DNA of 64,000 bases from Calliopum simillimum. Taxonomy: Eukaryota; Arthropoda; Insecta; Diptera; Lauxaniidae. The stretch is taken from positions 83,186,909-83,250,908 of the forward strand of contig OX638368.1 of assembly GCA_951812925.1 (NCBI GenBank). The letters are read 5' to 3'. Below the pieces are notes generated by a model. The model saw only the letters and a list, made by a program, of their open reading frames with translations, had not been told where the DNA came from and made no database searches. Made by a program: the position numbers and the translations under genes. The first letter of the stretch is position 1; each line of letters starts with the position of its first letter. This document shows, piece by piece, positions 1 through 11,200 of this stretch.

Positions 1-1460
1 AAACGGTTGCCAGTTAAGTAATAAAACAAAATAAAATTAAAGAGATCTTCAAAGTTTGTTCTTTCATTATGGTAGGGGACAAATGCTCTGAATTCAAGGC
101 GCAGACGCCACCGAAAGAAATTGTTTAATTTCGAAAGAGTTTTGCACGGCAGTTAAGCAAACCGAAGGACAACTATTCCGCACTAAGGCATTATTGATTT
201 AGAATATCTTTTTTTTTTTTCAGCCCTTTATAATCTGCATACTTTACTTATTAAGTAGTTCTTTGTGCTAAGTTAAAAATTATGCATTACGGCACATATT
301 TAAAAAATTAATTTGCAATTTTCAAACGATGGCAAAAAGATGTTATACGTTTTTCATAAAGGATTTCCTTAGCCCAAAACATAATATTTTGACGTACTTC
401 TATTGTATCCATATCATTTTACTAAGAAACGAACACTTTTATATATCAAAGAACTACGAGAGGAGCAAGAAAATACACATCATTGTTTTTATAAAATTAA
501 CAAACATATTGAACCAGCATAATCCCGTAAATTTTTATGAAAATTATTATTACCATATGAAAAATTTCAATACATATTTGAAAATTTTTGTATTTCGTCA
601 CCAAATTTTTTCTTAATCGTTAATTTAATAATTGCATACTTTTAAAAAGGTATGTATTGTTTGTTTAGTTGGTATTTTAAAATATGCATGAACTACCGAG
701 AGAACATTTCTTTTTTTTTAAATACTCAAAATTTGTATAAATTACATAGAAATTCGTTTCACAGTTGCTTCACGTCGTTTTCAATGTAAATTTGGACTGT
801 AACGGAGCTTCGCATAAGCAAGTGCGGAACTTGCGCACGAAATCGTACCTCCGCTTCCACCTCCGCAAATATTGATGCGGTAAAATTAAGGTATAACGGA
901 AGTTGTAGCATTAATTTCAAAAGTCTTCAGCTTTCTATACGTACATATAAAGCTAAAATTGCAAAAAAGTATTGAATTTTAATTATTTTCAAATTATTTT
1001 CCGCTTCGCTTTCGCATCCGTTAAAACTCCGCAGATCAAGTTTTGTTAATTCGTAACCACACCCGCCTCCACAAATGACATCCCTAATGTTAATTGTCTG
1101 GCAAAGTTTTTGAGATATTCGCAAAACACCTTAAAAAGGGAAAATTGAAATATTACTTTTAATTTTTTTGGTTTTGAACACTAAGCCTTTACGCTGGAGC
1201 CTTAATAAAGTATCTCAAAAGTTTAACAAAACGTAAAAAACAACATTTGATGAACGATAAAAAGTTAGGTCCCTTATCCAAAGGAAAAAACAATTTTTTG
1301 ATTGTTGGATCAATAACTTTTTGACAAAACAGTTAGTATATTAGAAATTTCTTTTTTACTAAGAAAACTCAAAACTCCCAGTTTTTACACCTAAAATCGT
1401 ATAGTTGAGGCTGCAGCATTAAGGCTTAATGTTCAAAAACCAAAAAAAGAAAATTATGTG
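1..1460. other. Intergenic or intronic AT-rich DNA, no gene seen
   Basis: Only short, low-complexity reading frames are visible. A more GC-rich patch lies at about 790-1090 (CCGCTTCCACCTCCGC and CCGCTTCGCTTTCGC on one side, ACATCCCTAATG at its right edge). It could be a worn hAT-type MITE, because other elements here also end in ACATCCCTA, but no matching left end was found. Confidence 0.35.
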
Positions 1461-2673
1461 TGATTACACGGTGCGACACAAAAAAAAAAAATATGAGAAA
1501 ATCCAAAAAATTCTTAAAATATACGTTAAAAAAAGACCCGTGTCTCGCCGTTTTTCTCCAGCACGTCAGGTTTTTTTTAAAACGATTTTTGAAGTTTATA
1601 ATTCCACTGCACATGAAAACAACTAAAATAGCGTAATCTTGTGTTAAAGAGATAAAATTAACTAAATGATCATGTGTTAAGCAAACTTATTCAAGATATT
1701 ACAAGGAATATTTTTGTAGAAAGTTTTAACCCTCTACATCCCCCACATAAGAGGTACAAAAATGATACCTACAACAGAAATATTTGCTATAAATTTCACT
1801 ACTGAGTAGCTGCTAAATACTAAAAGGTCTCAATTTTATCCCGAAACCCAAAAAAATCGTTAAAATCAATTATTACTTCTCACATTGCTTATTTATCACA
1901 TCTCTGACGCACTTTCCTTAAGTTTTAAGACTTTTTCGTCTTTGGTAACTCCCAGTGAAGTTTTTCAGCAAAATAATTTTGTAGAATACTTTAACCCATT
2001 GTAGCCCAGTTTTTAGAAGAAAGGGTTAAAAGACCCACAAAAACAGGATATAATGGGTTAATGTGTCTAAGGAAAATTATCTCTGTGTGATTTTGTTATG
2101 ATCTTGTGACAAAGATTTTTTCCAAAGTGTAGTTTTAGAGTCTTACAGTGGGGTGAAATTTCGAAAATATTGATAGTAACAAGTCCTTATTGATTTTAAC
2201 GATTTTTTTGCTTTCGGGATGAAATTTTGACTTTTTAGTGTTCGGCAACTAGTTTCTAAATTTTATACGAAATATTTCTGTAGTACATACTGACTTCATA
2301 TTTCCATGTTATAGGTGTCATTTTTGTACCTTTTTAAGAAAAGGATAAAAATAACCCATATTTGGGGGATGCAGTGGGTTAAAGTTTTCTACAAAAATAT
2401 TCCTCGTAATATCCTGCAGAAGTTTACTAACACATGATATACCTCAGATGTAAGGATTATATAGTTAATTCATCGATTTAACACAAGAATGCGTTGTTTT
2501 TGATTTTTCATGTACAGTGGATTTAGAAACTTCAGAAATCAATTAAAAAAAAATTTGACGTGCTGGAGGAAAACGGTGAGACACGGGTATTTTTTTTAAC
2601 GTTTATTTTAAGAATTTTTTGGATTTTCTCATGTGTTTTACAAAAAGTTTGAAATTTTCGGACGGTATAATCA
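1461..2673. repeat. Foldback element, copy 1 (about 1.2 kb near-palindrome)
   Basis: The two halves are imperfect reverse complements around a centre near 2067. The left end reads TGATTACACGGTGCGACA and the reverse complement of the right end reads TGATTATACCGTCCGA. Both arms carry, in mirror order, CCAGCACGTCA, GTGTCTCRCCG, a TTAACCCNCTACATCCCCC-type segment and GTACAAAAATGA. No coding remnant is visible. A second copy with the same layout lies at 11802-12944. Non-autonomous foldback transposon by inference; superfamily not assigned. Confidence 0.75.
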
Positions 2674-2973
2674 GAATATAACATTGACATAATCGCATCA
2701 GATTCTCCCAGCGTTTTTCTATGTCTTTTAACTCTATAGAAGTTGGATGCCATATCAACACAATCATGATTTTTTTTTTTTTTTTAAATTTGATTTGACT
2801 ATAAATTGGACTAAACTATAGTTTCATGGTGAAGAAAATGTTTCAATATGGCGTGTCACTATCTGGTAAAATACTTATATGCATTGTGTAAAACAAGAGT
2901 ATACAAATAACTAATGCCATCCACATTAGTGGAAGCGCATCTCCCATATATCCTAAAAATAATTTTTTATGAA

Positions 2974-3540
2974 TACCCTGCAGGCAAATGAACTAGTTCA
3001 AGTGCAGTTCATTAACTAGTCCTCTACCAACCAGAACTAGTCCGACTTTAATCCCTTTTGCATGCAAGCAACTGTTATTTTTTTTTGTGTGTTGATGTCC
3101 TACGAAATTTCAATTGTCCCCTTGTGCATTATGCTTACACCAGTCCGGGAGTAGTGTGGTGTGAAGTATTCTTTTGACAACTAGTCTTCAACCAGTGGTA
3201 TCATGTCGTATAGTAATTTTTTTTTTTTTTTTTTTTTTGATTTGAGTTAACATTAAGTTAAATTACATTCATAACAACATTAGTAAAAAGAATTCATTAA
3301 TTTTATTTTTTTCCACAATTTACTTTGACACAATTCAAGTGACACAAAATACAAATTATTTCAAAAGCAAAAACCAAAATTGTATTTTTTTATCGTTCGA
3401 ATTCAAATTCATTTGCCCCCAAAAACTACAAACTGATATCAAACTGGCCCCCACTGCATCCCTTTTTCACTAGTTTCGGGCTAGTACTAATCGTGAAATA
3501 GTATGTTTTGTAGATTGTCTCTTTTTTTTACTGCAGGGTA
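2974..3540. mobile_element. Small TIR element with TACCCTGCAG ends
   Basis: The left end TACCCTGCAGG and the right end CTGCAGGGTA are perfect 10-bp inverted repeats. The 567-bp interior has no coding potential. It carries many ACTAGT/CTAGT motifs in both orientations (about 2990-3060, 3179, 3468-3485) and a long T run near 3220. No clear target duplication was found, so the superfamily is left open. Confidence 0.6.
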
Positions 3541-5754
3541 CCATTAGTTATTTTTGAACTCTAGTTTTATTAATATTGAACAATTTGTGATTAAAAATGT
3601 AACAGTTTTGATAAAAATTCAAATAAACCCACTTTTTTGGACATATGGTCAGCCCAAGTAAGCCAAACAGTACATACCTATATATTGTTTTAATTTTTTT
3701 ACTTAGCTTTTCATTTCTTATTTGTTTAAAATGTCTTAAAGCAGTATAGGTACCGTCCAAAAGCTTTGTATTACGCCAAATAGTGCAACAGCTTAATTAG
3801 CAAGGATAATGACAAAATGAAATTTAATTTAAAAAATGCAAGAGAAAAAATATTTATACATTTACATTGAAATTGCATATACAAATATTAAGAAAAAAAA
3901 AAAAAAAAAACAATATAAATAAATATTTATTATACAAAAAAGATCTAAAGGATATTAACAACTTAAAATATTACAAGATTGTACAATACGAATTGATAAA
4001 AAAACACATACAATTAAAAAAAAAAAAAAATAAATAAAAAGAATATCTTCCATTTTAAAATAAATATCTAAATAAAACTATTAAGTGATTAACTAAAAAT
4101 TATGAAAACAGAAAGTACATATATTTTTAAAGTTCCCGCATTATAAATATTCTATGAAGAAATTTCATTAGCTAGGCTAAAAATCAATTATCAAAACAAC
4201 AGTCTCTTTACTCTTCAAAAGATATTAACTAATTTATTGGCGTAGATATTTGAGAAAATAAATAATATATACCTAATAATAATAAAAACAACAATAACTT
4301 TTTCATATTTTATTGGTTTCATATTTTCAATTAGAAATTTTGAAAAATATAAAAACAAACTTAAATAATTAGCAATTACTAATGGATATTAAATCGTGTT
4401 CTATAATGAATATGAGATTTAGAGAAGTGTACATCAAAAAGTGTATGTAACTTAATGTGAATTATAGTGGACGGAATTTAACTTAAACTAAGAACATGCT
4501 GTACATTTGTAAGAAACATAAAAATTTATATACCATATATAAACATATGTGACACCCGAGTACATGTTTACACTTTCCAATTAGTTAAATGAATAAATGT
4601 CAATTCAGTTCAATTAAATACCAACAAAAAAGACTCCAAAGATATCAAAACAATTGTAATAAAAAAGAAAAGCAGAAATCAATTAACCGCTTTTAGTCGG
4701 CGCGCTTGCAAATTTTTACTTTAATCCCTTTATCATACGAGTACTAACAACTAATGTAACAAATGACGTCAATATGCCTATGGAAGCTGTTAAATTGCGT
4801 AAAACCTTCTGAGCCAAAAAGTATGCATTTAAAATTTGCCAAATGTTGCATAGCATTAAAAATCAAATTCAAACAAATTTTATACATTATTTTGTGCATA
4901 TTTTTAGGCTCACAAAAGGCATTGGTGTTTTATTAGTTTAACAAGAAAGCATTAATATTTGCATTTTATTATATATGTAAATATACTAAAAAACAATTTC
5001 ACTAGTATTAACAAAATTTCTTAATAATATTGCTTTTTCTTAATACTCTCTAACTCGTACTTTGTATGAATAAAACCACAATAACTTGAAATTTAACATT
5101 GATATGCTTAAATTATATAAAATGCTACTTACGATTTAAAACATTCCTTTTGCTATTAGACTTAATACAACAACTTCTATGCCTGCTGAAATTCCATGCA
5201 AATAAGTTAGGTTAGAATAATAAATATAATATTACATATATGCATAATGAATAACATGCAATTTATAAATAAATCAGATACTATAAATATTGTACATTGT
5301 TAAATAACAGCAAAATCAATGTGTTTTTTGACTAAATGTTATTTGTTCGAAGCCATCATTAACAATGTGACAAGCCCCCCTTTAACTATGCCACACATAT
5401 GTGTACAATTTTAATTATGTTTTGCGAGAAAAACAATTATAAGCAAAATACATATGTAACAAAATTTCTTAAAAAAAAAGTTTTATTACCATTAATTTTC
5501 AAAATTCATTTTGGTTTTGTACATTTTAATAAATTATCATTTTTTTACATAAAAATATATTTCAAGAAAAATACCAAAATTGCTTGTCTTCTTATTGCAA
5601 TTTACTGCATGTCAGCTAATTTCTTATTTATATTTAGGGTATTCCTTTAAAGATGTAAATGCCTTGGAAATCTCGAGGAATACCCTTAACAAAAGCAATG
5701 TTTGATATACTTAGGTCTGTTATAAATCTCATCCAGCCTCAATAAAAAAGAAGT
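3541..5754. other. AT-rich non-coding stretch, nothing recognised
   Basis: Very A+T-rich DNA with poly-A runs (near 3893 and 4017) and no frame that looks like a conserved protein. Splice-bounded coding sequence was looked for and not found. It may be intron of the upstream part of the collagen gene. Confidence 0.4.
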
Positions 5755-6512
5755 TTGTAAAATGCCTAATGAAATGGTTAACTGTTTCGAAATCTGAATG
5801 AAATCCTAGCTGATTTTTTTTTAAAGTGAGTTTGAAAAAAAACACAACACAACACATTAAAAGCAACAAAGTCATTTTCGATATATTTATCGGTGTTGAA
5901 TCCGAATCCAGTCTCGGAATCGCTATATCACGTAAGGTTTTTAAGATATTTGAACCTAAAAGTTCAAAAACAGGATTTTTGAGGTTATATAGAGTGCACA
6001 TGCAGTGGGAGTTACACGCCTCTAAATGGAAAGCACGATATTGCAACTTAGCTGCCGCACCGGGGCAGATAACCTGAACCCTAAGGACGATTATTAAAAG
6101 CTTTTTGTGTTTTATCGACCAAGGAAGGGTATTCCAGTTTTTTTCTTTATTTTATGGTCAAATCGAAATGGTCGAATTTCGGCCACAAGGCGAACTCTAG
6201 TTGATAGAAAAAAACAGAACAATTTCGTGCGTCCTCTATACGTATATATAACCTCAAAAACGGTGTTTTCGATCTTTTAGATTAGAATATCTCAAAAATC
6301 ATATGTGATAGAGTAATTCCAAAACTGGGTTCGGATTTAACACCGACAAATACATTGAAAGTGCCTATTTCGGTTTTGGTTTGCTTTTTTTTCCTAGTGT
6401 ACCGTATTTCGAAATCATTTCAAAAAACGATCAGTTAGATTTCATAACTATTAAGTAGCTGGAATAACATGCCATGAACCATTTCATTAGGCATTTTCAT
6501 GAAATTTATTTT
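5755..6512. repeat. Inverted-repeat (foldback) element
   Basis: The left arm, about 5755-5996, is reverse-complementary to the right arm, about 6230-6510. Examples are AATGCCTAATGAAATGGTT against its complement near 6480, GTCGGTGTTRAATCCGAA, and TTTTTGAGGTTATATA. The spacer, about 5998-6200, holds a separate repeat that recurs at 9106-9296. No coding remnant is visible. Confidence 0.6.
6009..6200 (+). repeat. Dispersed repeat, copy A
   Basis: About 190 bp running from GGAGTTACACGCCTCTAAA to GGCGAACTCTAGTT. It is repeated in the same orientation at 9106-9296 with scattered substitutions. Shared inner motifs include TTTTTGTGTTTTATCGA and ATGGTCGAATTTCGGCC. Likely a fragment of a longer transposon. 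Confidence 0.7.
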
Positions 6513-6653
6513 TGATTGAAAATAGTAAATAAAGTAAGGTGGCCGCCACCTGTATAATAAAAAATTTCTTAACGCAATTTCTCGCTCTTATAACCTAAAA
6601 TCTTTTGATTTGATATAAAATTGAATATATACAAATTTAGGTCAATCGGTAGT

Positions 6654-7157
6654 AGAGCTGGGCACGGGCCGTGTTTTTTTTTTCATGACCCGCGGGCCTT
6701 TACTCTTCAACTAAGTGCTCGGGCCTTGAAATCGTGTTTTGTGCATGCTTCGTTTAGGCCCGGGCCTATCCCCAAAAGCCCGAAAATAAGAGGTGCATAC
6801 AGGCCTGTAAATCACGGGAAGATTGGAAAAAATAAACTTGAAAAAATGTTGTTCTTACATAAAAATATATCAAATTTTGTATAAATATGAGGCTGAGAAT
6901 GACAATGGCGTCAAGTCAAAAAAATCATCTTATTAGATTAGAATGTTTGTTTTTTCCTCATTTGAAAATCATTAATTTAGCTTCATCAATAAGTTACAAT
7001 TTTTTTAAAGTGTGAATATGTTGTAATATGGTAGAATCGAGCCGGGCCGCGCTCGTGCCACGACAAAAAATATTCGTAAGGACCCGGGGTTTTTTCAAGT
7101 GCTTGTTTCGTGTTCATGCCGGGTCAGGCCTAATTTTTGAGGCCCGTGCCCAGCCCT
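6654..7157. mobile_element. hAT-type MITE with 8-bp target duplication
   Basis: A 504-bp element. The left end is AGAGCTGGGCACGGGCC and the reverse complement of the right end is AGGGCTGGGCACGGGCC (16 of 17 match). The flanks are TCGGTAGT on the left and TCGGTAGG on the right, an 8-bp duplication with one difference. That size, with this kind of end, is typical of the hAT superfamily. The interior has subterminal GC-rich CCCGGGCC and CCCGCGGGCC motifs and no transposase. A related copy lies at 58681-59210. Confidence 0.8.
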
Positions 7158-7954
7158 TCGGTAGGATCTCTAAGAATCTCGGTTTGTACTAAAATAGCAA
7201 GACTATAAAACAGCACAATATTCATTTTATTATTTCGATTTCGTTTCTCATACAAAACCTATGGTTATTTATTTAGTAGCAATTAGAACTGTAATACTAG
7301 CCGTACAAAAGCATTAGACCTCAGTTTGGAAAGGTTGAATTTCATGGATAGCGTTGAGTTAGATATTTTAGATTTTTAGAGCTGTTTCAGCTAATTTTAC
7401 GGCTTCAAAAGAAGAAAAATGATTAAAATGCAGTTTTCCCAACTTTAGGGCTCACAAGCGTCCTCTTAAGTTTCATCGACTGCCATGAATCCCTCTATTT
7501 TTTAGTTTATAAGTTCTTTTAGGCTATGGACCTTTAAAAAAAAAACTTTCATTTGACAGCCGCCTAGCAAACATATTTTGAATAATAAAAATAGGTAAGA
7601 AAAATATTTTTTTACCCGAATTAGCCCCGCACATATTCAACGCTACGATTAGTGCGACAAAATTAAAATTTGAAGCAGCTCCAAGCGAGAAAACGAGAAA
7701 GGACCAATCTTGAGAAAAATTGTGTCATAGGTGTCAAAATGACAGAGTTGCAAACTCTGCCCAAAAATTAATTTTTCATAAGCACGCGAAATATCGAAAA
7801 CTGTTTAAACCGTCAATAGCCAGCGGAATAAAAACTCTTTACTTAATGTGGAAAAAGGGATTATGTCCAAAAAACCACATTTATTTTCAAAAGCACAACA
7901 GACGCTTTCCAGCTTTCGAAATTTGCAGTTGGGTCCTCAGATTTTTATAAAAAT

Positions 7955-8290
7955 TTACAGAGCTATTCTAAGTGCTCAGTACGGAGTGCTCTCATTATAA
8001 GTTTAGCGGAAAATTTTTGTTTTGCAAGTTATGGGCATGGAACTTCAGAGTGTCCAAATATTGTTTTTGCGCAAAATCGATGGAATTTTTATTTCTAAGT
8101 TCCGCTATTTTGTCAAAAAATAAATGTTTTTAATTTTTGTTTTCGGATTCTTGTAGCATTTTAAATGTTTTTTTGATTTCCATTTTAAAATTTGGGAAAT
8201 TTATAAAACTTGCAAAAAAAAAATGTTTCCGCAAAACTAATAATGAGAAGTCTCCATTATTGAGCACTGAGAACAGCTGTGAGAATCTAT
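7955..8290. repeat. Palindromic repeat unit
   Basis: The arm at about 7955-8040 and the arm at about 8205-8290 are reverse complements (shared core GCACTGAGNAC, CTCATTATAAGTTT and its complement). The left arm plus the centre (about 7720-8180) is also found inverted at 25640-26010, so this is a transposed family. Confidence 0.55.
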
Positions 8291-8384
8291 ATATAAATAG
8301 GCAAACAAAATCAATTCGGTCCCTGTTTCTATACCTAAATCTCAACCGATTTGCTTGATTTTTTTTTTTTTTGTTGGAAAGGTC

Positions 8385-9065
8385 GTCGGGAGTAGCAGTG
8401 CATAGGCCTATATTTTTTTTTAAGTGGGCGGTGCCACGCCCTAAATCAAAAAAGCCTTCTCACGGCTTAACCGCTGCATGGATTTTAACGTAATTTGGTA
8501 TGGAAATAGGATAAGCACTAAGGAACGATAAAACGACCATTATGTTTTTTAGTGGGCGGTGCCACGACCCTAAATCAAAAAAACGTTCTCACGGCTAAGC
8601 CGCTGCATCGATTTTAAAGAAATTTGGTATGAAGATAGGGTTATTAATAAGAAATGATAATATGACCATTATGTTTTTTAGTGGGCGATGCCACGCCCCT
8701 AAATGAAAAAAACGCCCTCACAGCTAAACCGCTGTAACGATTTCAACGAAATTTGGTATGAAGATAGGGTTAGCACTAAGGAACGATAATATGAGCATGA
8801 TGTTTTTCAATGGGCGGTGCCACGCCCCTAAATGGAAAAAATGCTCTCACGGCTAAACCGCTGCATCGGTTTCAACGAAATTCGGTATGGAGATAGGATT
8901 GGCACAAAGGAACGAAAATATTACCATTATATTTTTCAATGGGCAGTGCCATGCCCCTAAATGGAAAATACGCTCTCACGGTTAACTCGCTGCATCGATT
9001 TTAACGAAATTTGGTATGGAGATAGGGTTAGCTCTATATAGCATGATTGATTTTTATGAATTTTG
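8385..9065 (+). repeat. Minisatellite-like tandem array, about 129-bp unit
   Basis: Five direct copies start at 8424, 8552, 8681, 8810 and 8939, giving periods of 128-129 bp. Each unit opens with a GC-rich core (GTGGGCGGTGCCACGCCC or a close variant). A CTCACGGCTAAACCGCTGCA block, an AAATTTGGTATGRAGATAGG block and a poly-T end follow. The units differ by several per cent, so the array is old. No reading frame is shared by all units. Confidence 0.85.
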
Positions 9066-9105
9066 GTATAGAAAGATATCAAAAACTGTTTGCTCTTTGG
9101 TAGGA

Positions 9106-9296
9106 GTTACACGCCTCTAAATGGAAAGTACGAAATTGCAACTTAACTGCTGCACCGATGCAGATAACGCGAACCATAAGGAAGAATATTAAAAGCTTTT
9201 TGTGTTTTATCGAACAAGGAAGGTTATAAAAACTTTTTCCTTTATTTTATGGTCAAATCGAAATGGTCGAATTTCGGCCACAAGGCGAACTCTAGT
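9106..9296 (+). repeat. Dispersed repeat, copy B
   Basis: Direct copy of 6009-6200, with the same start (GGAGTTACACGCCTCTAAA) and the same end (GGCGAACTCTAGTT). It abuts the end of the 129-bp tandem array, which suggests array and repeat moved together or belong to one element. Confidence 0.7.
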
Positions 9297-9610
9297 TTTT
9301 ATAAAAATCTGAGAACCCAACTGCAAATTTCAATATTTTGAGATGGAAAGGGTCTAGAGCAGTGATCGGCATTCTGTAGCACAATTGTGCGCTCAAAAAT
9401 CTATCTAGTTCTCTCTATCCTTTTCTTTCTTCTATCTACTTATCTTCTCTCAAACATAAATTCTCATTCTTTAATTCGCTTACCACTGGTCTAGAGTTGA
9501 TTCAAGTTGAGTTAAATTGGTTTGAGTTGGGTTGAGTTAAGTTGACTTAATGTTTGTAGGTTGAGTTCAATATGTTCGGTGGTGGCAGCTTCGTATCAAA
9601 GAGTGGTTTT

Positions 9611-9800
9611 TTTTCATATCTTTTCGTATAGGATTAAACGAGACAAAAAATAAGTTGAATGTAGTGGTGCCCAGCACTGAATATGTTTGATATTGGTTGA
9701 GTTAAGAAAAAGAAAAGGTTATATTCGATGCTGGGCAAAATTCTCTCTTCTTTTTTTTGTCTCGTCTAATCCTATGTGAAAAGATACACGGAAAGTTCTC
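9611..9800. repeat. Inverted repeat within a probable hAT-like MITE
   Basis: ATAGGATTAAACGAGACAAA at about 9628 is mirrored by TTTGTCTCGTCTAATCCTAT at about 9757. GTGCCCAGCA near 9667 is mirrored by TGCTGGGCA near 9729. Possible outer ends are CAGTGATCGGCA at 9369 and the complement of CGGTGGTGGGCA near 9826, but the outer boundary is uncertain. Confidence 0.4.
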
Positions 9801-10212
9801 TAGGGCAGCGTTTTGCCCACCACCGGTCATATTTTAGGAGCGTGTTTGTACTCATCTTTAGTCTGTGTAAGATGTGTTGGACTTTTCAGAAAATTGTCTT
9901 TTGTATAGTTGTGCCATGGATTTGTGTACCTAAATATTAATATAAACATTTTTCTATTAACAATAACTTTTTAAATATAACATTAAAACAAAGTATATAT
10001 CTCCTAGAATAAGTAGTTACTAACAAGCTTGTCAAACTACATGCGTATCCGTATACATATATACACATATGTACTTACATATATAATGGTAATCCTTAAG
10101 TTTTAAACCGTTCAAACGACATTTCATTAGTTTGTTAATTAATAATTATACTTACAAATTAATTTTCAATCAATGAAAAGATCTTATAACCTATTTAACT
10201 TTCTAAATACAG

Positions 10213-10239
10213 GGTCCGCCAGGCTTAGATGGTATGAAG
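10213..10239 (+). CDS. Collagen exon (Gly-Pro-Pro repeat)
   Basis: A 27-nt exon encoding GPPGLDGMK, preceded by the acceptor AATACAG and followed by the donor GTAATTTG. Its length is a multiple of nine and it starts on Gly, as expected for collagen triple-helix exons. Confidence 0.8.
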
Positions 10240-11200
10240 GTAATTTGAAATTAATAAATAAGTTCGATTTTTTGTTATCACAATGTAATACCATTTCTCC
10301 TTTAACATTCAGGGCGCCCAAGGTGAAACTGGACATAAAGGCGAACGTGGTGATCCTGGCTTACCAGTGAGTATACACAATAAATTTTGGTCCCTTAGGA
10401 CATTTTAAATCTTTTGTGCTAAATGTGTTAGTCACTAGTGTATTGTTGATATATTTTAGTATCTATTGCATGTTTTAGCACTGAATTTGTAACACTATTT
10501 CTTTTTCACAACACCACCTCCGTTTTTCCCTCACTTTTTGGTACTAATTCGACACGACTGTTTTTTTACGTTGAATGGGCACTATTACCGATACCAAAAT
10601 AAAACAACAATAACTTACAACACTTAGGGTACTGATGGTATACCCGGCCAAGAAGGACCACGTGGAGAAAAAGGCTCACGTGGAGATGCAGGACCACCTG
10701 GTAAACGTGGTCGTAAAGGCGATCGTGGTGATAAGGGCGAGCAGGGCGTGCCCGGTTTAGATGCACCATGTCCATTGGGTTCAGATGGTTTACCATTGCC
10801 TGGTTGCGGTTGGAGACCACCAAAGGTTAGCATGTTATAGTGAAAAAAAAAAACCAACCAATAGTAATAAAATTAACCACTTGGTTTTGGTACAAAATCT
10901 TAACATTTCATGGCAAGTCAATTTTTGCATGCAGTTGCTGCCATCAGTGTATTTTTCTGGCTTTTCATAACTTCATTTATGCACCCACATTCATATACAC
11001 CCTGTATCGTCTACTAACGCTTTGCCCACTAATCTTAGGAGCCCGTTATTTCGACACCCATACACAAAGATTATTTACCCGATGTGACGGCACCAGAGAG
11101 CAACGCAAGTGATTATGAGCATGAGGACGAAGAAGATGAACAAACCGAGGCTGAAGATGAATATGATGAGTATCAAGATAATCTACAGAATTCCGATTAG
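10213..11200 (+). CDS. Transmembrane-type collagen (MACIT, COL13/23/25-like), 3' end of gene
   Basis: Four exons join in phase 0: 10213-10239, 10313-10366, 10628-10825 and 11039-11200. All have AG acceptors and GT donors, and the stop is TAG at 11198-11200. The visible 146 residues hold 24 Gly-X-Y triplets with a basic patch ([13 protein letters not shown]). A short non-collagenous end with two cysteines ([15 protein letters not shown]) and an acidic tail follow. This Cys-containing end, with no C4/NC1 domain, resembles the C terminus of membrane collagens XIII, XXIII and XXV rather than type IV (family knowledge). By analogy it is a cell-surface, ectodomain-out homotrimer. The N-terminal cytoplasmic and membrane part lies upstream of the window. 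Collagen identity is nearly certain; the subclass is likely. Confidence 0.85.
10313..10366 (+). CDS. Collagen exon, six Gly-X-Y triplets
   Basis: A 54-nt exon, the classical collagen exon size, encoding [18 protein letters not shown]. The acceptor is AACATTCAG and the donor GTGAGT. It contains a KGER heparin- or integrin-type charged segment. Confidence 0.9.
10628..10825 (+). CDS. Collagen exon: end of triple helix and Cys-containing C-terminal segment
   Basis: A 198-nt exon, phase 0. Residues 1-45 are fifteen uninterrupted Gly-X-Y triplets. Residues 46-66 form the non-collagenous segment with Cys48 and Cys60, positioned to cross-link chains. The donor is GTTAGC. The opposite strand is also open across part of this exon, but only as a by-product of the repetitive GGN-CCN codons. 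Confidence 0.9.
11039..11200 (+). CDS. Collagen last exon, acidic tail
   Basis: A 162-nt exon in phase 0, preceded by the acceptor AATCTTAG and ending in TAG. It encodes 53 residues, very rich in Glu and Asp in the second half, with one N-glycosylation sequon (NAS) before the acidic run. An acidic tail after the Cys knot is not a vertebrate MACIT feature I recall, so it may be fly-specific. The 3' untranslated region continues downstream; no AATAAA is seen close by. Confidence 0.75.
   Translation, partial: EPVISTPIHKDYLPDVTAPESNASDYEHEDEEDEQTEAEDEYDEYQDNLQNSD

Noticed and set aside
329..616. 95-codon open frame
   Set aside because: Composition is that of random AT-rich sequence (Tyr, Phe, Asn, Ile, Lys), with no domain, no splice context and no neighbour support.
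8385..9065. Regularly spaced repeats that could suggest a CRISPR array
   Set aside because: Units are long (129 bp), diverged throughout, have no constant short repeat plus unique spacer pattern, and the DNA is clearly from an animal.
10566..10857. Open frames on the minus strand across the collagen exon
   Set aside because: They are the antisense of Gly-X-Y codons (giving Pro-rich text). The plus-strand exons have correct splice sites and phase.
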